DNA from: HGM04593 sp045657945
Lineage (GTDB): Bacteria > Bacteroidota > Bacteroidia > Bacteroidales > Bacteroidaceae
Direction: 5' to 3'
Assembly: GCA_045657945.1 (NCBI GenBank)
Contig: JAZOUB010000040.1
Span: 24,457 to 88,456, forward strand
Length of the DNA: 64,000 bases
Below, piece by piece: positions 1-7,877 of the stretch (its first letter is position 1; each line of letters starts with the position of its first letter). The notes under the pieces are model-generated. The model saw only the letters and a program-made list of their open reading frames with translations. It was not told the origin of the DNA and did no database searches. A program made the position numbers and the translations under genes.

Positions 1-308
1 ATTAAATAGAGATATGCTTTATTTGAGACTTTATACCCTCGCCAGATGCGTCTGACGAGGGTGTTTCTTTCTAATTACCTGCCCCCCAAAAAAAACAAAG
101 TGAATTTTTGTATATAATTACCCCAATGGTCTCTGCCTAATTTGGAAAATATGCCTTGGTTTTGCAGCTTTTTGACGTTACATTCTTTACTTAACCTTAT
201 TGTTTTTAAGGATAATTGATATGCAGATGAGTGGAAAGTTCTGCTTTTTTGTTTTTATAACACTAGTGACTCAAAATTTTTCTAAATTTTGAGTACCTTT
301 ACCGCACT
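1..308. other. Intergenic region before trhA
   Basis: No gene is seen here. It holds a terminator for a gene left of the window (35-72) and an 11-bp AT-rich hairpin at 269-294 (arms ACTCAAAATTT and AAATTTTGAGT). The hairpin ends only 14 nt before the trhA start and may lie in its leader. No convincing TTTG/TAnnTTTG promoter was found. Confidence 0.6.
35..72 (+). terminator. Rho-independent terminator of an upstream gene
   Basis: The stem is ACCCTCG and CAGA pairing with TCTG and CGAGGGT around a TGCG loop, with one internal C/A mismatch, followed by a T-rich tract. The transcript it ends lies outside the window. Confidence 0.75.
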
Positions 309-965
309 ATGAGTGAAGATAAAAAATATTCAAACGGCGAGGAGAGACTGAATGTAATCTCCCACGCCATTGGTTTTGCATGTGCGCTGGCAGTGTCGGT
401 GTTCTTTGTTAGTGAGGTAATTGACAAGGGTGGCGACGGCTGGGTGTTGGCGAGTATGTTGCTCTATGCAGTCGGTATGCTCTCGTCCTATGCTTTCTCT
501 ACAGCCTACCATGCAACCCGTGTGGGCACCGGTGCCCGCCGTTTGTTGCGTAAGTTCGACCACTCGGCAATATATTGGTACATAGCCGGCTGTTATTCTC
601 CCATTACATTGATTGCAATGCGCGATGTCGGTAATTGGGGGTGGGGCATATTTGCTTTCTGTTGGCTCTGCGCGATAGTAAGTACATCGCTAAGTCTCGT
701 TCGGCTCAAGAAGCATAGCAAGCTCGAGACTATGTGCTATGTGCTCATGGGATTGACAATTCTTGTGGCAATGAAGCAGTTCTATGATGCAGTGGCGTTG
801 TCGGTGTTTCTTTGGGTCGTGGGCGAGGGTGTCGCTTATATTCTTGGTGCTGTTCTCTACAGCATGCATAAGATACGATATGTACATTTTGTGTTCCATC
901 TCTTTGTAATGCTTGGAACGCTGTGCCACATGATTGCAGTTCAGGGGGTAATTGACGCAATGTGA
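309..965 (+). CDS. trhA: Hemolysin III / PAQR family membrane protein (TrhA-like)
   Basis: A 218-residue integral membrane protein with about seven hydrophobic helices. The PAQR/hemolysin III zinc-site signature is visible: the N-terminal E-R-L-N...SH block (H19), YH (H68), DH in KFDHSAIY (D84, H85), and the C-terminal H-x3-H of HFVFH (H193, H197) with H207 further on. Family members act in the cytoplasmic membrane and are linked to membrane fluidity or lipid homeostasis; the old name hemolysin does not prove haemolytic activity. The length is normal. It appears monocistronic, with 150 bp before murB. Confidence 0.9.
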   Translation: MSEDKKYSNGEERLNVISHAIGFACALAVSVFFVSEVIDKGGDGWVLASMLLYAVGMLSSYAFSTAYHATRVGTGARRLLRKFDHSAIYWYIAGCYSPITLIAMRDVGNWGWGIFAFCWLCAIVSTSLSLVRLKKHSKLETMCYVLMGLTILVAMKQFYDAVALSVFLWVVGEGVAYILGAVLYSMHKIRYVHFVFHLFVMLGTLCHMIAVQGVIDAM

Positions 966-1116
966 TAAAGCCTCTGAGAATTGAAAATTTGCAGCTGTTT
1001 TGTACAATGCACGGGAAAATTAAATTCTCAAGCCCTTTACAAATGCTGTGATATAATTGCTAAATTCGCGCGAAAAAGGTAATTTCGCAGAATAAAGTAA
1101 TATTACGAACAGAGCA

Positions 1117-2127
1117 ATGATTAAACAATATACCGGATATTCACTGTTGGCACACAATACCTTTGGCATTGAGGCAAAGGCTGCGCATTTTGTTGAGTTT
1201 ACCTCGGTGGGCGAGCTTACCGATTACTTGGGCTCAGGCTTCAACGGAAAATCGCTTGTCATTGGTGGTGGCAGCAATCTTCTGTTTGTCGATGACTTTG
1301 ACGGCACAGTCTTTCACTCGGCAATAATGGATATAGAGGTTGCCCAGGAGACTGCAACCGATGTGCTGTTGCGTGTTGGTAGCGGTGTGAATTGGGATGC
1401 GCTGGTGGCCTATGCCGTTGAGAAGGGGTGGAGTGGGCTTGAGAATCTCTCGCTCATTCCCGGTGAAGTGGGCGCAAGTGCGGTGCAGAATGTAGGCGCA
1501 TATGGCGTGGAGGCTGGTGACCTCATTGAGAAGGTTGAGACCATGCGCATTGCCGATGCTCTCCCTTGTTCGTTTACAAAGGCCGATTGTGATTTCTCTT
1601 ATCGTCACAGCATATTCAAGTCTGCCGAAAAAGGTCGTCACATAGTAACTTATGTTACATACAGGCTTGGCAAGAGTGCCGATTTCAAACTATCATACGG
1701 TAATCTAAAGGAGAAGGTTGAGGAGCTTGGTGGTGCAACACTTGCCAATGTGCGCCGTGCTGTCTGCGAGATACGTGAAGCGAAATTGCCAAACCCTGAG
1801 CAGATAGGCAGTGCCGGCAGTTTCTTCATGAATCCTATTGTCGATGCGTCGAAGGCTGCGAAGCTCAAGGATGAATATCCTGCTATGCCACAGTATCCTC
1901 TCCCATGTGGCGATGTAAAGCTCTCGGCCGGTTGGCTCATTGAACAATGTGGCTGGAAACAGAACCCTCATTCTCATGTCGGTGTCTACAAGCACCAGGC
2001 GTTGGTTGTGATTAATCTTGGCGGTGCTACCGGTCGCGATGTTGTTGCCTTTGCAGGTGATGTATCGGCATCGGTAAAGGAGAAGTTCGGTGTTGAACTG
2101 CACATGGAGGTGAATGTAATAGGTTAG
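1117..2127 (+). CDS. murB: UDP-N-acetylenolpyruvoylglucosamine reductase
   Basis: MurB performs the NADPH-dependent, FAD-bound reduction that makes UDP-MurNAc, the second committed step of peptidoglycan precursor synthesis in the cytoplasm. The 336-residue protein has the E. coli-type (type I) layout: N-terminal FAD-binding part with GGGSNLLF (residues 51-58) and IPGEVGASAVQNVGAYG, the catalytic serine block GSAGSFFMNP near residue 235, and the C-terminal EVN block carrying the conserved glutamate. The ATG at 1117 matches the family start. The gene is followed after only 13 bp by a metallo-hydrolase gene and probably shares its transcript. Confidence 0.97.
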   Translation: MIKQYTGYSLLAHNTFGIEAKAAHFVEFTSVGELTDYLGSGFNGKSLVIGGGSNLLFVDDFDGTVFHSAIMDIEVAQETATDVLLRVGSGVNWDALVAYAVEKGWSGLENLSLIPGEVGASAVQNVGAYGVEAGDLIEKVETMRIADALPCSFTKADCDFSYRHSIFKSAEKGRHIVTYVTYRLGKSADFKLSYGNLKEKVEELGGATLANVRRAVCEIREAKLPNPEQIGSAGSFFMNPIVDASKAAKLKDEYPAMPQYPLPCGDVKLSAGWLIEQCGWKQNPHSHVGVYKHQALVVINLGGATGRDVVAFAGDVSASVKEKFGVELHMEVNVIG

Positions 2128-2140
2128 CACACGGGTGGCA

Positions 2141-2905
2141 ATGAAACTCACTTTTTTAGGAACCGGAACATCGACGGGAGTACCCGAACTCGGGTGCAAG
2201 TGCGAGGTGTGTACATCGGGCGATCCGCGCGATGCCCGTTTGCGCTGTTCGGCATTGCTCCAGAGTGGTGATACTTCCATTCTCATTGATTGCGGCCCCG
2301 ATTTCCGCGCACAGATGTTGCGTGCTGGCGTGTCGCATCTCGATGCCCTTCTCATAACACACAAGCACTATGACCACACGGCCGGAATCGATGACCTCAG
2401 GCCATACGCTTCTCTGCATACTTTCCCTATCTATGCCGATGATGATTCTGCACGCCAGATACGCTCGATGTTCCCATACTGTTTCGGCGAGGTGAAATAT
2501 CCCGGTGTGCCTAACATTGAACTCCATTCAATTGAAGATATGCAACCGTTCTGTGTAGGCGGTGTGGATGTTGAGCCAATCAGGGTCTATCATGCTGCAC
2601 TTCCCATAGTGGGTTATCGTTTTGGCAAGTTGGCTTATATTACTGACATGAGCCGCATTGAGCCTGCGGAACTTGAGAAACTCAAGGGGGTGGAGGTGCT
2701 TGTTATCAATGCACTGCGATATTCAAAACCACACCGTAGCCACCAGACTGTGCTTGAGGCGTTGCGAGTGGTTGATTATCTTGCGCCGCGCGAGACCTAT
2801 TTCACGCATATGATGCACCACATTGGTCTGCATGCAAAGATTGAGAAGTGCTTGCCGAAGAATGTCTTTTTAGCTTATGATGGCTTGGAGATTGAGATTG
2901 GATAA
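2141..2905 (+). CDS. MBL-fold metallo-hydrolase, PhnP-like
   Basis: A 254-residue cytoplasmic metallo-beta-lactamase-fold phosphodiesterase-type enzyme. The start MKLTFLGTGTSTGVPELGC is characteristic of the PhnP-like group, as is the CKCEVC cysteine pair that may bind a structural zinc. The metal-binding motif is THKHYDHTAGIDD (H74, H76, D78, H79). ATG at 2141 is preferred over an in-frame GTG six bases earlier because it begins the conserved beta strand. No phosphonate genes are nearby, so the substrate is unknown; a cyclic phosphate or nucleotide diester is a family-level guess. It probably forms an operon with murB. Confidence 0.9.
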   Translation: MKLTFLGTGTSTGVPELGCKCEVCTSGDPRDARLRCSALLQSGDTSILIDCGPDFRAQMLRAGVSHLDALLITHKHYDHTAGIDDLRPYASLHTFPIYADDDSARQIRSMFPYCFGEVKYPGVPNIELHSIEDMQPFCVGGVDVEPIRVYHAALPIVGYRFGKLAYITDMSRIEPAELEKLKGVEVLVINALRYSKPHRSHQTVLEALRVVDYLAPRETYFTHMMHHIGLHAKIEKCLPKNVFLAYDGLEIEIG

Positions 2906-2911
2906 AAAAAT

Positions 2912-2941
2912 AATAAGGCTTGGCAATTGCCAAGCCTTATT
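2912..2941. terminator. Bidirectional terminator between convergent genes
   Basis: A perfect inverted repeat with 14-bp arms (AATAAGGCTTGGCA and its complement) and a 2-nt centre. It is preceded by an A-tract and followed by T-rich sequence, so it can end transcription from both sides. Confidence 0.85.
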
Positions 2942-2965
2942 ATTTTAATTGAATTGTTGTTTCAA

Positions 2966-3163
2966 TTACTTGAGAGCGAAGATCTCCTCCTCACCTGCAA
3001 CGCATGTGAAGATCTTGTCCTCACGGAGCAACCAACCCAAACCGAGGTACAACTCCTTCTCTTTCAGTTTTGACTTTGTCTTGATCTCCTTAAGAGTAAG
3101 ACCCTCTGTCTCGTTCAAAGCAGTCCAAATACGGCCTGCAAATGCACCAGCATTCTCAATCAT
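2966..3163 (-). CDS. Small winged-helix protein (DUF2582-like)
   Basis: A 65-residue protein containing a single winged helix: ALNETEGLTLKEIKTKSKL forms the helix-turn-helix part and LGWLLREDKI followed by EIFALK forms the wing. This matches the short winged-helix proteins (DUF2582) common in Bacteroidales. These are presumed to bind DNA, but the target is unknown. A clear Bacteroidota promoter lies upstream at 3270-3300. It stands alone, convergent with the metallo-hydrolase gene. Confidence 0.85.
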   Translation of the reverse strand: MIENAGAFAGRIWTALNETEGLTLKEIKTKSKLKEKELYLGLGWLLREDKIFTCVAGEEEIFALK

Positions 3164-3269
3164 AGTTCTTTAGTATTTTTAATTCAACATTAAATTTCTA
3201 CTTGAAATTGTAACAACCTTTGTCTTAGCATTTTAAGCGCAGAAAGCGGTCATTTTTCCATTTCGGGTG

Positions 3270-3300
3270 CAAAGGTACTGCTTTTTTCTTACATGACAAA
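3270..3300 (-). promoter_or_regulatory. Promoter of the winged-helix gene
   Basis: On the minus strand, TTTG (3297-3300) is followed after 19 bp by TACCTTTG (3270-3277). This is a full match to the Bacteroidota -33/-7 consensus. The spacer carries an A-tract shared with the rpsP, ispE and fabD promoters. Confidence 0.75.
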
Positions 3301-3345
3301 CAAAAAGTCCGTGATTTTCAATGACATTTGTCAAAATTATAGCAT

Positions 3346-3810
3346 TTACTGCTCAATTTTGTTATTTTTCAAGTATTCGCACCAAATTCTTGCCGCTTCC
3401 TCAACCATTTTCACGCATGGACGCTTCTTGTAGTATTCGCCATTGCGTGCGTCGGGTGTCGTTGGAGTGGGGGCGTTCTTTGCAAGTCCCAGCAGTTCGG
3501 CGCAGATGAGTGAGCCGTTGCGTTTGCGGAACTCCTCGGCAAGCTGCTGCACAACCTTGTAGTTTGCCTCCTTGCCATCGGCGTTGCGTCCCTCGGTGCA
3601 GCCTGTCTCAAGACCGGCAACAAGGAAAAGACCGCAAGCGGCGCCACAGGTCTGGCGCATGCGGCCAATGCCGCCACCGAACGATGCCGCCATTTTCAAT
3701 GCCTGCTCCTGTGTGAAGCCATACATGTCGGCAAATGCCGCTACAACCGACTGGCTGCAATTGTAACCCTCTTTGAACAGGGCTACGGCTTTTTCTATTC
3801 TTTCTTCCAT
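3346..3810 (-). CDS. C_GCAxxG_C_C family redox-type protein
   Basis: A 154-residue protein of the small cysteine-motif family named after its C...GCAxxG...C...C pattern. Visible cysteines are C18 (GYNCSQS), the CGAACGLFLVAGLETGC block near residues 55-71, and later C103, C131 and C148. Members often occur with oxidoreductases and are suspected to bind a metal or cluster, but their biochemical function is not established. The ATG at 3808-3810 fits the MEERIEKAVALFKEGYNCSQS start. It lies just downstream of the first M3 peptidase gene on the same strand, separated by an interspersed repeat. Confidence 0.85.
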   Translation of the reverse strand: MEERIEKAVALFKEGYNCSQSVVAAFADMYGFTQEQALKMAASFGGGIGRMRQTCGAACGLFLVAGLETGCTEGRNADGKEANYKVVQQLAEEFRKRNGSLICAELLGLAKNAPTPTTPDARNGEYYKKRPCVKMVEEAARIWCEYLKNNKIEQ

Positions 3811-3837
3811 AGTGTTTGTATATAAGTTTCTATGTTA

Positions 3838-3893
3838 ACAACTCCGCCACTCCTTGGAGGGGAGGTGCCCGTAGGGCGGAGGGGAGGCTGTTA
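3838..3893. repeat. Interspersed GC-rich repeat, copy 1
   Basis: A short element with CTCC...GGAGGGGAGG and GGGCGGAGGGGAGG blocks pairing with the CT-rich left part. Related copies lie at about 6093-6203, 20929-21034 and 36299-36354. All are intergenic. Confidence 0.6.
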
Positions 3894-3901
3894 TATGATT
3901 A

Positions 3902-5998
3902 TCAGATAAGCCCTCTTGCGCGGAGCAGTGCATCGGGGTTGGGGTCGGCGCCACGGAAGCGGCGGTACTCGCGCATTGGATCCTTGCTACCGCCCATTTC
4001 GAGCAACTGCTTGAAGCTTGCTGCAGTCTCGGCATCGAACACGCCCTTCTCAAGGAACAGCTCGAATGCGTCGCAGTCAAGTACCTCGGCCCAAAGGTAA
4101 GCATAGTAACCTACAGCGTAGCCACCACCGAATACATGTGCGAAGTTGGTGCTGCGGTAACGGTACTCAATCTCGGGGATGAAACCAAGCTCCTTGCGGA
4201 GTTCATTCTCGTACTCGTTGCAGTCGAAGTCGGTATAGTCGTCAATGAGGTGCATCTTCATGTCGAGCAGTGCAGCAGCAACTAATTCGGTTGTCTCAAA
4301 ACCCGAGTTGAAGTGCGAACTCTTTTGCATCTTCTCGATGAGCTCGGCTGGGATTGCCTCGCCTGTCTGGTAGTGCTTAGCGAAAGTTGGCATGACATCG
4401 GGGTGGATTGACCACTTCTCGTTAATCTGTGAGAAGAGCTCTACAAAGTCGTGCTTCACATTTGTACCGCTCACGCTGGGGTAGTGTGTCTGTGTGAGCA
4501 TACCGTGCAACGCATGGCCGAACTCGTGGAACAGTGTGCGTGTCTCGTCGATGTTGAGCAGTGCAGGTGTGTCGCCCTGTGGTGCTGTGAAGTTGCATAC
4601 ATTTACAATCATTGGGCGCACATTCTCACCGCCGATGTTTCTCTGGTTGACGAAATTAGTCATCCATGCACCCTGGCGCTTTGATGCGCGTGGGAAGAAG
4701 TCGGTATAGAAGATACCAAGGTGAGTGCCGTTGTTGTCGAGCACCTCGTATGCCTCAACGCCCTCGTAATATACAGGGATGTCGTTGCGCTTCACGAACT
4801 TTATGTTGTAGAGCTTGCTTGCGCAGTCGAATGCCCCCTGCAGCACATTCTCAATTCTGAAGTATGGCTTGATGGCCTCGTCGTTGAGCGCGTATTTCTC
4901 CTTGCGGAGTTTCTCGGTGTAGTAGAACCAGTCCCAACCCTCAATCTTGATGCCTGCACCCTCGCGGTCGGCAATCTTCTGCAACTCGGCTCTCTCCTCC
5001 TTGGCACGGTTAACGGCTGGCTCCCAAATGCTGCCAAGCAGGTCAAGGGCTGCCTTGGGGGTTTTTGCCATCTTCTCGTCAAGTACAAAGTGTGCGTAGC
5101 TCTCGAATCCGAGCAACTTTGCCTTCTGCTGACGCAGGATAAGAATCTCCTTGATGATAGCCTTGTTGTCGTTGGCATCGTTGTTGTCGCCACGACCGTA
5201 GTATGCCTTATAGACCTTCTCGCGCAGTTCGCGGTTGTCGGCATACTGCAGGAATGGGATGCAGCTTGGCTTGTCGAGTGTGAACACCCAAGTGCCGTCC
5301 TCGCATTTTGCAGCCTCAATTACATCCTGTGGCAGGCCTTTGAGGTCGGCCTCGTCGGTAATGACAAGCTTGAATGCCTTGTTGTCGGCAAGCAGGTTGT
5401 TGTTAAACTTGATTGATGCTAGTCCAAGCTTGGTGTCAATGTCGAGCATGGTTGCCTTGTCCTCTTCGCTCAGCAGTGCACCGCCGCGTACAAAGGCATT
5501 GTAGTAGTTCTCGAGCACAATGCTCTGCTCCTCGTTGAGTCCAAGGCTCTCCTTCTTGTTGTAGAGTGTCTTGATGCGGGTGAATAGTGTGTCATTCATG
5601 TAGATGTAGCCGCTCAGGTCGGTCATCTTTGGCACTACATAGTTCTCAATCTCGGTGGTAGCCTCGCTGTTGTCGCTCTCGTTGAGAGTGAAGAAGATTG
5701 CCGAAACCTTGTCGAGTGTCTTGCCGCTCATCTCCAGTGCATCGATGGTGTTAGCAAATGTTGGCTCATCGGTATTCTCGATGATTGCCTTGATGTCGGC
5801 GCGTTTCTCGGCAAATCCCTTGTCAAAAGCCTCCTTGTAATCTTCTACTTTTAATGTCGCAAACTCTGGCGCACCGAATGGCGCCTTGCTCTCCTTGAGA
5901 ATGCTGTTGCTCTCCTGCCCCTTGTCCTTCTTCTCTGAACATGCAATACCTGTCAGCATAATCGATAGTGTAAAAAGTGAATAAAAAATTTTCTTCAT
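3902..5998 (-). CDS. dcp: M3 family peptidyl-dipeptidase lipoprotein (Dcp-like), first copy
   Basis: A zinc metallopeptidase of the thimet oligopeptidase/Dcp family that trims dipeptides from peptide C-termini. The 698-residue protein begins with a lipoprotein signal (lipobox LTGIAC), so it should be membrane-anchored on the periplasmic side. The zinc motif is FHEFGHALH (H491, E492, H495) and the late conserved glycine/tyrosine region GGGYAVGYYAYLWAEVLD is present. The reading frame runs 47 codons further upstream, but ATG 5996-5998 is chosen because it begins the signal peptide. A promoter lies at 6040-6070. A paralog lies at 9284-11404. Confidence 0.93.
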   Translation of the reverse strand: MKKIFYSLFTLSIMLTGIACSEKKDKGQESNSILKESKAPFGAPEFATLKVEDYKEAFDKGFAEKRADIKAIIENTDEPTFANTIDALEMSGKTLDKVSAIFFTLNESDNSEATTEIENYVVPKMTDLSGYIYMNDTLFTRIKTLYNKKESLGLNEEQSIVLENYYNAFVRGGALLSEEDKATMLDIDTKLGLASIKFNNNLLADNKAFKLVITDEADLKGLPQDVIEAAKCEDGTWVFTLDKPSCIPFLQYADNRELREKVYKAYYGRGDNNDANDNKAIIKEILILRQQKAKLLGFESYAHFVLDEKMAKTPKAALDLLGSIWEPAVNRAKEERAELQKIADREGAGIKIEGWDWFYYTEKLRKEKYALNDEAIKPYFRIENVLQGAFDCASKLYNIKFVKRNDIPVYYEGVEAYEVLDNNGTHLGIFYTDFFPRASKRQGAWMTNFVNQRNIGGENVRPMIVNVCNFTAPQGDTPALLNIDETRTLFHEFGHALHGMLTQTHYPSVSGTNVKHDFVELFSQINEKWSIHPDVMPTFAKHYQTGEAIPAELIEKMQKSSHFNSGFETTELVAAALLDMKMHLIDDYTDFDCNEYENELRKELGFIPEIEYRYRSTNFAHVFGGGYAVGYYAYLWAEVLDCDAFELFLEKGVFDAETAASFKQLLEMGGSKDPMREYRRFRGADPNPDALLRARGLI

Positions 5999-6039
5999 CG
6001 CGTTTATATTTTGTTTGTTTTCTTTTTGTGGATGTTCTG

Positions 6040-6070
6040 CGAAGATACGAAAAAAAATGGCGGTGTGCAA
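6040..6070 (-). promoter_or_regulatory. Promoter of the first dcp gene
   Basis: On the minus strand, TTG (6068-6070) precedes TATCTTCG (6040-6047) by 20 bp. The -33 element lies in the loop of the hsp20 terminator hairpin, so terminator and promoter overlap. Confidence 0.6.
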
Positions 6071-6082
6071 CAGCACACCGCC
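6050..6082 (-). terminator. Terminator of hsp20
   Basis: A perfect 10-bp stem (GGCGGTGTGC with its complement; 6059-6068 and 6073-6082) around a 4-nt loop. On the minus strand it is followed at once by a run of eight T. Confidence 0.85.
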
Positions 6083-6092
6083 ACAATAGTTC

Positions 6093-6203
6093 TTGAACTC
6101 CCCTCCGTCACTCGCTCTGTTCGCGACACCTTCCCTCATCGCGAGTGGAGGAACCCTCCCATCTTAATGCAAAAAGGGGGGGCTTTATGGCCGAGGGGGG
6201 ATT
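6093..6203. repeat. Interspersed GC-rich repeat, copy 2
   Basis: Contains CTCCCCTCC, a Ser/Arg-codon-like CGC-rich middle with GCGAGTGGAGG, and a closing GGGGGG block with CGAGGGGGG. It is the longest of the four related copies and lies between hsp20 and its terminator. Confidence 0.55.
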
Positions 6204-6229
6204 AACAATACGCGTATGTCAACCTTATA

Positions 6230-6745
6230 TTATTTAATGGCAATCATTCTATTTACCTTCTGCTCGCTGCCGTGAGCCTTCTTTGGAATGTCAATGCGCA
6301 ACACACCGTGCTTCACCTTTGCCTCAATCTTGTCGGTGTCGGCATCGTCGGGCAGGATAAGGGTCTGCTGGAACCTTGTATATGAGAACTCGCGGCGCAG
6401 GAAACGGCCCTCTTCGTGCTTTTTCTCATCCTTCTTCTCCTCACACTTGTGCTCGTCGCATTTGTCATCGCACTTCTTGTCGTCCTTGCACTCACCGCTC
6501 TCCTTGCAGCAGTTGCAGTTCTTCTCCATTGTAATGGTGAGGTCGTTGTCGCTGTCTATGTGAATCTTGAAATCGTCCTTGCACATGCCGGCTGCTGCAA
6601 CCTCAACTTTGTACTCCTTTTCGGTCTCGAATACATTGATAGCCGGTGCTGTTGAACTGTTGCGTACAAGGACGTCGCTGTTGAAGAAATCATTGAAGAT
6701 ACTTGGTAACCACTGCTGGCTGTTTCTTTTCATTAACATACTCAT
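6230..6745 (-). CDS. hsp20: Small heat-shock protein (Hsp20/alpha-crystallin) with Cys-rich insert
   Basis: An ATP-independent holdase chaperone of 171 residues acting in the cytoplasm. The alpha-crystallin domain starts near residue 35 (PAINVFETEKEYKVEVAAAG), continues with the RFLRREFSYTRFQQTLILP block (114-132), and ends with GVLRIDIPK (147-155) and a C-terminal I-A-I motif. Residues about 75-112 form an unusual insert very rich in Lys, Asp and Glu, with seven cysteines (77, 79, 80, 86, 92, 96, 101) and His99. Charged Lys/Glu inserts are known at this site in Bacteroides relatives, but the cysteine cluster is odd and could bind metal or sense redox state. A structured leader lies upstream (6777-6889). 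Confidence 0.93.
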   Translation of the reverse strand: MSMLMKRNSQQWLPSIFNDFFNSDVLVRNSSTAPAINVFETEKEYKVEVAAAGMCKDDFKIHIDSDNDLTITMEKNCNCCKESGECKDDKKCDDKCDEHKCEEKKDEKKHEEGRFLRREFSYTRFQQTLILPDDADTDKIEAKVKHGVLRIDIPKKAHGSEQKVNRMIAIK

Positions 6746-6776
6746 AATTGTTGTTTTTAAAATTGGTTATACAATC

Positions 6777-6889
6777 AAACGGCACGCCGCCGAACCGGAT
6801 AATAACGACCCCAATGTGATGCAGGTGTAAACCGGGCCGCAGTCTCTCTTTGAGTGACTTATTGAATTCCCGCGGCGGTCGTGCCGTTT
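6777..6889 (-). ncRNA. Candidate structured leader RNA of hsp20
   Basis: A 113-nt segment closed by 16-bp complementary arms with one bulge (6777-6792 and 6873-6889; outer AAACGGCACG, inner CCGCCG). Inside, on the minus strand, are a hairpin AGTCACTC-AAA-GAGAGACT and pairable CCGG and CGGG/CCCG blocks. It ends 31 nt before the hsp20 ATG and has no T-run at either end, so a 5' leader is more likely than a free sRNA. A heptamer direct repeat GCGAACC GCGAACC lies just upstream at about 6924-6937. Function is inferred only from position. Confidence 0.45.
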
Positions 6890-7186
6890 GCATATATAAT
6901 GCAGGGTGGGGCGCATTGGTTCGCGGTTCGCAGTGGTTTTATGATTTGTTAATGAAAAACATGCCTTATTTTACTTTTGTGTCACACCTAATATTGTTTT
7001 CCCTTGCTCACTAAACTTTATCTCTGAAAACTATTGACAAAGGCTCTTTCATTTGCTATATTAGCGGTATCATTTTCTGCCCTCCTTTTTTTGTGGCAAT
7101 TCAGCAACCTTGTTTGGGTGGATTGCATATAGCTTTGCTGCAAAAAATCTTGGATTTATTTGGAATTGAATATAAATGACAAACTT
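6890..7186. other. Intergenic region between hsp20 and the first secreted paralog
   Basis: The left part should hold the hsp20 promoter (an AT-rich TATATATG block near 6891-6898), but no Bacteroidota consensus is clear. The right part holds the duplicated TTGACA/TATATT promoter (7034-7062) and a leader of about 115 nt. No gene is seen. Confidence 0.5.
7034..7062 (+). promoter_or_regulatory. E. coli-type promoter of the first secreted paralog
   Basis: TTGACA, exactly 17 bp, then TATATT. This is unlike the TTTG/TAnnTTTG promoters elsewhere in the window. The same arrangement is repeated before the second paralog. Confidence 0.5.
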
Positions 7187-7798
7187 ATGAAACGGTTTAT
7201 TATAACATTATTTGCATTTGTTTTTACGCAAAGTATATGCTATGCGTTGGAAGAGCACGTAACAGATAGCGCTGCAGTGGAATATCAAATCTATGGCAAT
7301 GACACAATATATCGTATAAAGTATACCCCTACAAGCGTCAGTACTTTCTGCGGATTAAAGCAATACGAAGAGAGTTTATTCCGTAAATTCCACAACCAGT
7401 ACAATCAAATTGATTTAGAATATCTCATTGATGAGTTCAATAGTGATGATGAGAACAGAGTTGCTTTCCTGAAATATGTACTCAAAAATATTTTAGAAGG
7501 TTATGGAAAAGCAAGGTGCGCCGAGATGATGGCGAAATGTAAGGATAATTTTTACACCATTCAAATATTAATTTGTATTGATGTAGAGGGAAAAATAATA
7601 GACCTTGACTTTATGTACCCGGCACATTGCGCCGAATTCATGACAAACGACGATATTGTTCGTAACACACAAATTCTAAAAGATAGCGAACCATTTTTGT
7701 TTTTTGAAGATTATGCAGAGATGGGAGTGAGAGTTTTACCCCGATTCCCTATCCCCATCCACGAAAGATGTATCGAAGAATACCTGAACGGAGAATAA
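7187..7798 (+). CDS. Secreted protein of unknown function, paralog 1
   Basis: Not recognised. The protein has 203 residues from ATG 7187, which begins the signal peptide MKRFIITLFAFVFTQSICYA. It is closely similar to the N-terminal half of the next gene: both carry VEYQ-(I/V)-x-GNDT, a CGLKQY block, and a strand-turn-strand unit IxxxIxGKIxxxxFMYP followed by (F)MT-x-(D/E)DI-x-RNT. The GKI...strand pattern faintly recalls the TonB C-terminal fold, but this is only an impression. Codon use is AT-rich compared with neighbours, which suggests acquired or fast-evolving DNA. Confidence 0.75.
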   Translation: MKRFIITLFAFVFTQSICYALEEHVTDSAAVEYQIYGNDTIYRIKYTPTSVSTFCGLKQYEESLFRKFHNQYNQIDLEYLIDEFNSDDENRVAFLKYVLKNILEGYGKARCAEMMAKCKDNFYTIQILICIDVEGKIIDLDFMYPAHCAEFMTNDDIVRNTQILKDSEPFLFFEDYAEMGVRVLPRFPIPIHERCIEEYLNGE

Positions 7799-7823
7799 AT
7801 ATAGTTTGCAGTAGAACTTTATT

Positions 7824-7856
7824 GGCGTAGCCTCTTGGGCTGCGCCATTTTTTTCT
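7824..7856 (+). terminator. Terminator after the first secreted paralog
   Basis: Stem GGCGTAGCC with GGCTGCGCC (G-U pairs allowed) around a TCTT loop, followed by A and a run of seven T. Confidence 0.8.
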
Positions 7857-7877
7857 TGTTGTTGCACAAAATCTTTG

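Noticed and set aside
4721..5416. 231-codon open frame antisense to the first M3 peptidase
   Set aside because: It mirrors the coding bias of the opposite strand; the M3 motifs prove the minus strand is the coding one.
6777..6889. CIRCE-type HrcA operator upstream of hsp20
   Set aside because: The inverted repeat arms and the 80-nt spacing do not match the 9-bp arms and 9-bp spacer of CIRCE.
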